From contig JAUIHJ010000499.1 in NCBI GenBank assembly GCA_030432015.1, positions 1 through 6,362 on the forward strand: a DNA stretch of 6,362 nt, read 5' to 3'. Below are positions 4,949 through 6,362 of this stretch, piece after piece. The notes below the pieces were generated by a model. The model worked only from the letters and a program-made list of their open reading frames with translations, was not told the origin of the DNA and searched no databases. Source of the DNA: a bacterium. Its GTDB lineage: Bacteria > Planctomycetota > Planctomycetia > Pirellulales > Pirellulaceae. Numbering within the stretch: the stretch's first letter is position 1; each line of letters begins with the position of its first letter. Made by a program: the position numbers and the translations under genes.

Positions 4949-6034
4949 ATGGCTGGGTTGCAGATTCGACAAGACGATTGCGAATTCGATTTTCTGGCGT
5001 TGGGTGCACTTGTTCACCGCCTTGATCCCGGCATCTTGCCGTTTCGAACGGCACGGTCCTTCGATATTCACGTGTCCGGCGGCGAATACAATGTGGCTGC
5101 CAATCTGGCCAGTTGCTTTGGCATGCGGACCGGCATCGCAACCGCCATGGTCAATAACGGCATCGGCGAACTGATTCAAGCACGCGTCCAGGAGCGGGGC
5201 GTCGTGCCGCACTATAAGATGTTCGAGCACGACGGTGTCCGAGGCCCCAATATGGCGACCGTGTATAGCGATCGCGGCCACGGTGTTCGCGCTCCGGTCG
5301 TCTTTTACAACCGAGCCAATGAGGCCGGTGCGTTGCTCAAGAAGGGCGACTTTGACTGGGATCAGATTTTGGCCGGGGGCACGCGTTGGTTCCATTCGGG
5401 CGGGATTTTCGCCGCTCTCTCCGAGACGACGGCCGATGTCATTATCGAGGGCATGGAAGCAGCTAAGGCCAGTGGCGCCATTAATTCGTTCGACTTGAAC
5501 TATCGGGCCAAACTCTGGGATACGATCGGCGGCCTCGCCAAAGGCCAGGAAATGATCAAGCGGATCGTGAATAATGTCGATGCGTTGTTTGGCAACGAAG
5601 AGGACCTGCAGAAGGGGCTGGGGATCAAGGGGCCGGAAGTCGAAAAGGAAACCTCAAAGCTCGATCCGGATTCGTTCTTTACGATGATCGATCAGGCCGT
5701 CGAGAAGTTTCCAAATGTCAAACTCGTGGCCACCACGCTCCGCGAAGTGCATTCGACGAATCGCCACGATTGGGCCGCCGTGCTCTGGCTCGACGGGGAA
5801 CGGTACGTGAGCCCCACGTGCCAGCTTGACGTCTTGGATCGCATTGGTGGTGGCGATGGCTTTGCCTCGGGCCTGATGTACGGCCTGCTGTCTGGCCGCT
5901 CGCCCGAAGAGGCGCTGCGACTGGGGTGGGCTCACGGCGCCCTGCTGACCACCTTCCCAGGTGACGTCAGCATGGCCAAGCTGGCCGAAGTCGAGGCACT
6001 CGCGCAGGGCGGTTCAGCGCGCGTCCAGCGTTAG
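4949..6034 (+). CDS. kdgK: PfkB-family sugar kinase, probable 2-keto-3-deoxygluconate kinase
   Basis: This 361-residue ribokinase/PfkB-family enzyme has the N-terminal substrate-binding signature GGEYNVAANLA (44-54). The C-terminal ATP/anion-hole signature DRIGGGDGFASG (297-308) has Asp303 as the expected catalytic base. Between them lie VVFYNRANEAGALL, WFHSGGIFAALS, SFDLNYRAKLW and FGNEEDLQKGLG, the last resembling the [GN]-N-E-x-E region of the family. It would phosphorylate 2-dehydro-3-deoxy-D-gluconate to KDPG using ATP in the cytoplasm. The adjacent fructuronate-reductase-like SDR supports this role, since both act in the uronate branch of the Entner-Doudoroff pathway; a mannonate dehydratase and KDPG aldolase would be needed elsewhere. 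Substrate specificity in PfkB kinases is hard to read from sequence, so fructokinase or another ketoacid kinase remains possible. It ends 5 bases from the convergent permease gene. Confidence 0.85.
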   Translation: MAGLQIRQDDCEFDFLALGALVHRLDPGILPFRTARSFDIHVSGGEYNVAANLASCFGMRTGIATAMVNNGIGELIQARVQERGVVPHYKMFEHDGVRGPNMATVYSDRGHGVRAPVVFYNRANEAGALLKKGDFDWDQILAGGTRWFHSGGIFAALSETTADVIIEGMEAAKASGAINSFDLNYRAKLWDTIGGLAKGQEMIKRIVNNVDALFGNEEDLQKGLGIKGPEVEKETSKLDPDSFFTMIDQAVEKFPNVKLVATTLREVHSTNRHDWAAVLWLDGERYVSPTCQLDVLDRIGGGDGFASGLMYGLLSGRSPEEALRLGWAHGALLTTFPGDVSMAKLAEVEALAQGGSARVQR

Positions 6035-6039
6035 GCAGC

Positions 6040-6362
6040 CTACCGCGAGTATTCACGCCACGTAAAGATCATCATGCCTGCCAGCAGCAGTCCGCCGCTG
6101 AGCAGGTACAGGACCGTCTGCGCCGCCTCGCCGGAAATGGCGCCGAACAGTTCGGCGTTGCCCGGCCCGGTGGGCTGCACACCGAAGACGGCGCCTGCAT
6201 CAAAGATCACACACCGCGTGTAGAATGAGATTGCCAGGCGTTTGGCGATCCCCGGCATGTTGCCGATCAATGTCTCGATGAACAGCGCGTAGGCGACCGC
6301 GATGATCGTGGCACGGCGAAACATGACACCGAAGAGAACGAACAACGCGACGTAGCCGATGG
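6040..6362 (-). CDS. ABC-2-type transporter permease, C-terminal part (partial)
   Basis: An open minus-strand frame enters from the right edge and stops at TAG (6042-6040), giving 107 visible codons. Two hydrophobic segments are seen: one around IGYVALFVLFGVMF running on into ATIIAVAYALFIETLIG, and a final AAQTVLYLLSGGLLLAGMMIF followed by a short charged WREYSR tail. The intervening NMPGIAKRLAISFYTR resembles the conserved extracytoplasmic stretch before the last helix in ABC-2 family permeases (GNLPG...RY/H). The N-terminus and any ATPase partner lie outside the window, so the transported substrate is unknown. An internal TTG at 6345 is not a likely start, because the frame stays open and hydrophobic beyond it. 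The gene converges with the kinase. Confidence 0.7.
   Translation of the reverse strand, partial: IGYVALFVLFGVMFRRATIIAVAYALFIETLIGNMPGIAKRLAISFYTRCVIFDAGAVFGVQPTGPGNAELFGAISGEAAQTVLYLLSGGLLLAGMMIFTWREYSR

Overview
The window looks like a piece of a planctomycete chromosome, probably Pirellulales-like. The reasons are an exported five-bladed-propeller glycosidase-like protein, a secreted type I sulfatase, an exported C-terminal-heme cytochrome c'-like protein, moderately GC-rich DNA, and uronate-catabolism-type enzymes. This placement rests on family resemblance from memory, not on a search. No rRNA, tRNA, CRISPR array, insertion sequence or attachment site was seen.

Layout. (1) 1-1039, minus strand: an exported GH32/GH43-like beta-propeller protein, running off the left edge. 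(2) 1040-1223: a divergent promoter region. (3) 1224-3782, plus strand: a likely three-gene run. It contains a c'-type cytochrome (1224-1742), a secreted sulfatase starting at GTG 1871 behind a strong ribosome-binding site (1871-3250), and a peroxiredoxin-like thiol/selenol protein (3243-3782) that overlaps the sulfatase stop. (4) 3783-4010: a non-coding stretch with a perfect 22-bp palindrome. (5) 4011-6034, plus strand: an SDR dehydrogenase of the Bacillus YjmF type (SDR-class fructuronate reductase / D-mannonate oxidoreductase) and a PfkB-family sugar kinase, probably 2-keto-3-deoxygluconate kinase. (6) 6040-6362, minus strand: the C-terminus of an ABC-2-type permease, convergent with the kinase.

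The most interesting point is the gene at 3243-3782. A conventional reading breaks it at an in-frame TGA (3354-3356), leaving an orphan C-terminal fragment. That TGA falls exactly where this peroxiredoxin-like family has the first Cys of its CxxC redox motif. Reading TGA as selenocysteine restores one continuous 179-residue protein with a U-L-P-C active site. A hairpin with a GGUCC loop starts 14 bases after the TGA, where a bacterial SECIS element should be. The window therefore probably encodes a selenoprotein that standard gene calling would miss or truncate.

Functionally, the sulfatase and the propeller protein suit extracellular processing of sulfated polysaccharides. The SDR plus kinase suit catabolism of the released uronic acids (fructuronate to mannonate, then KDG to KDPG). 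The cytochrome and selenoprotein are redox proteins whose link to this pathway is not evident. The sulfatase is itself unusual: several residues canonical in the sulfatase active site are replaced.
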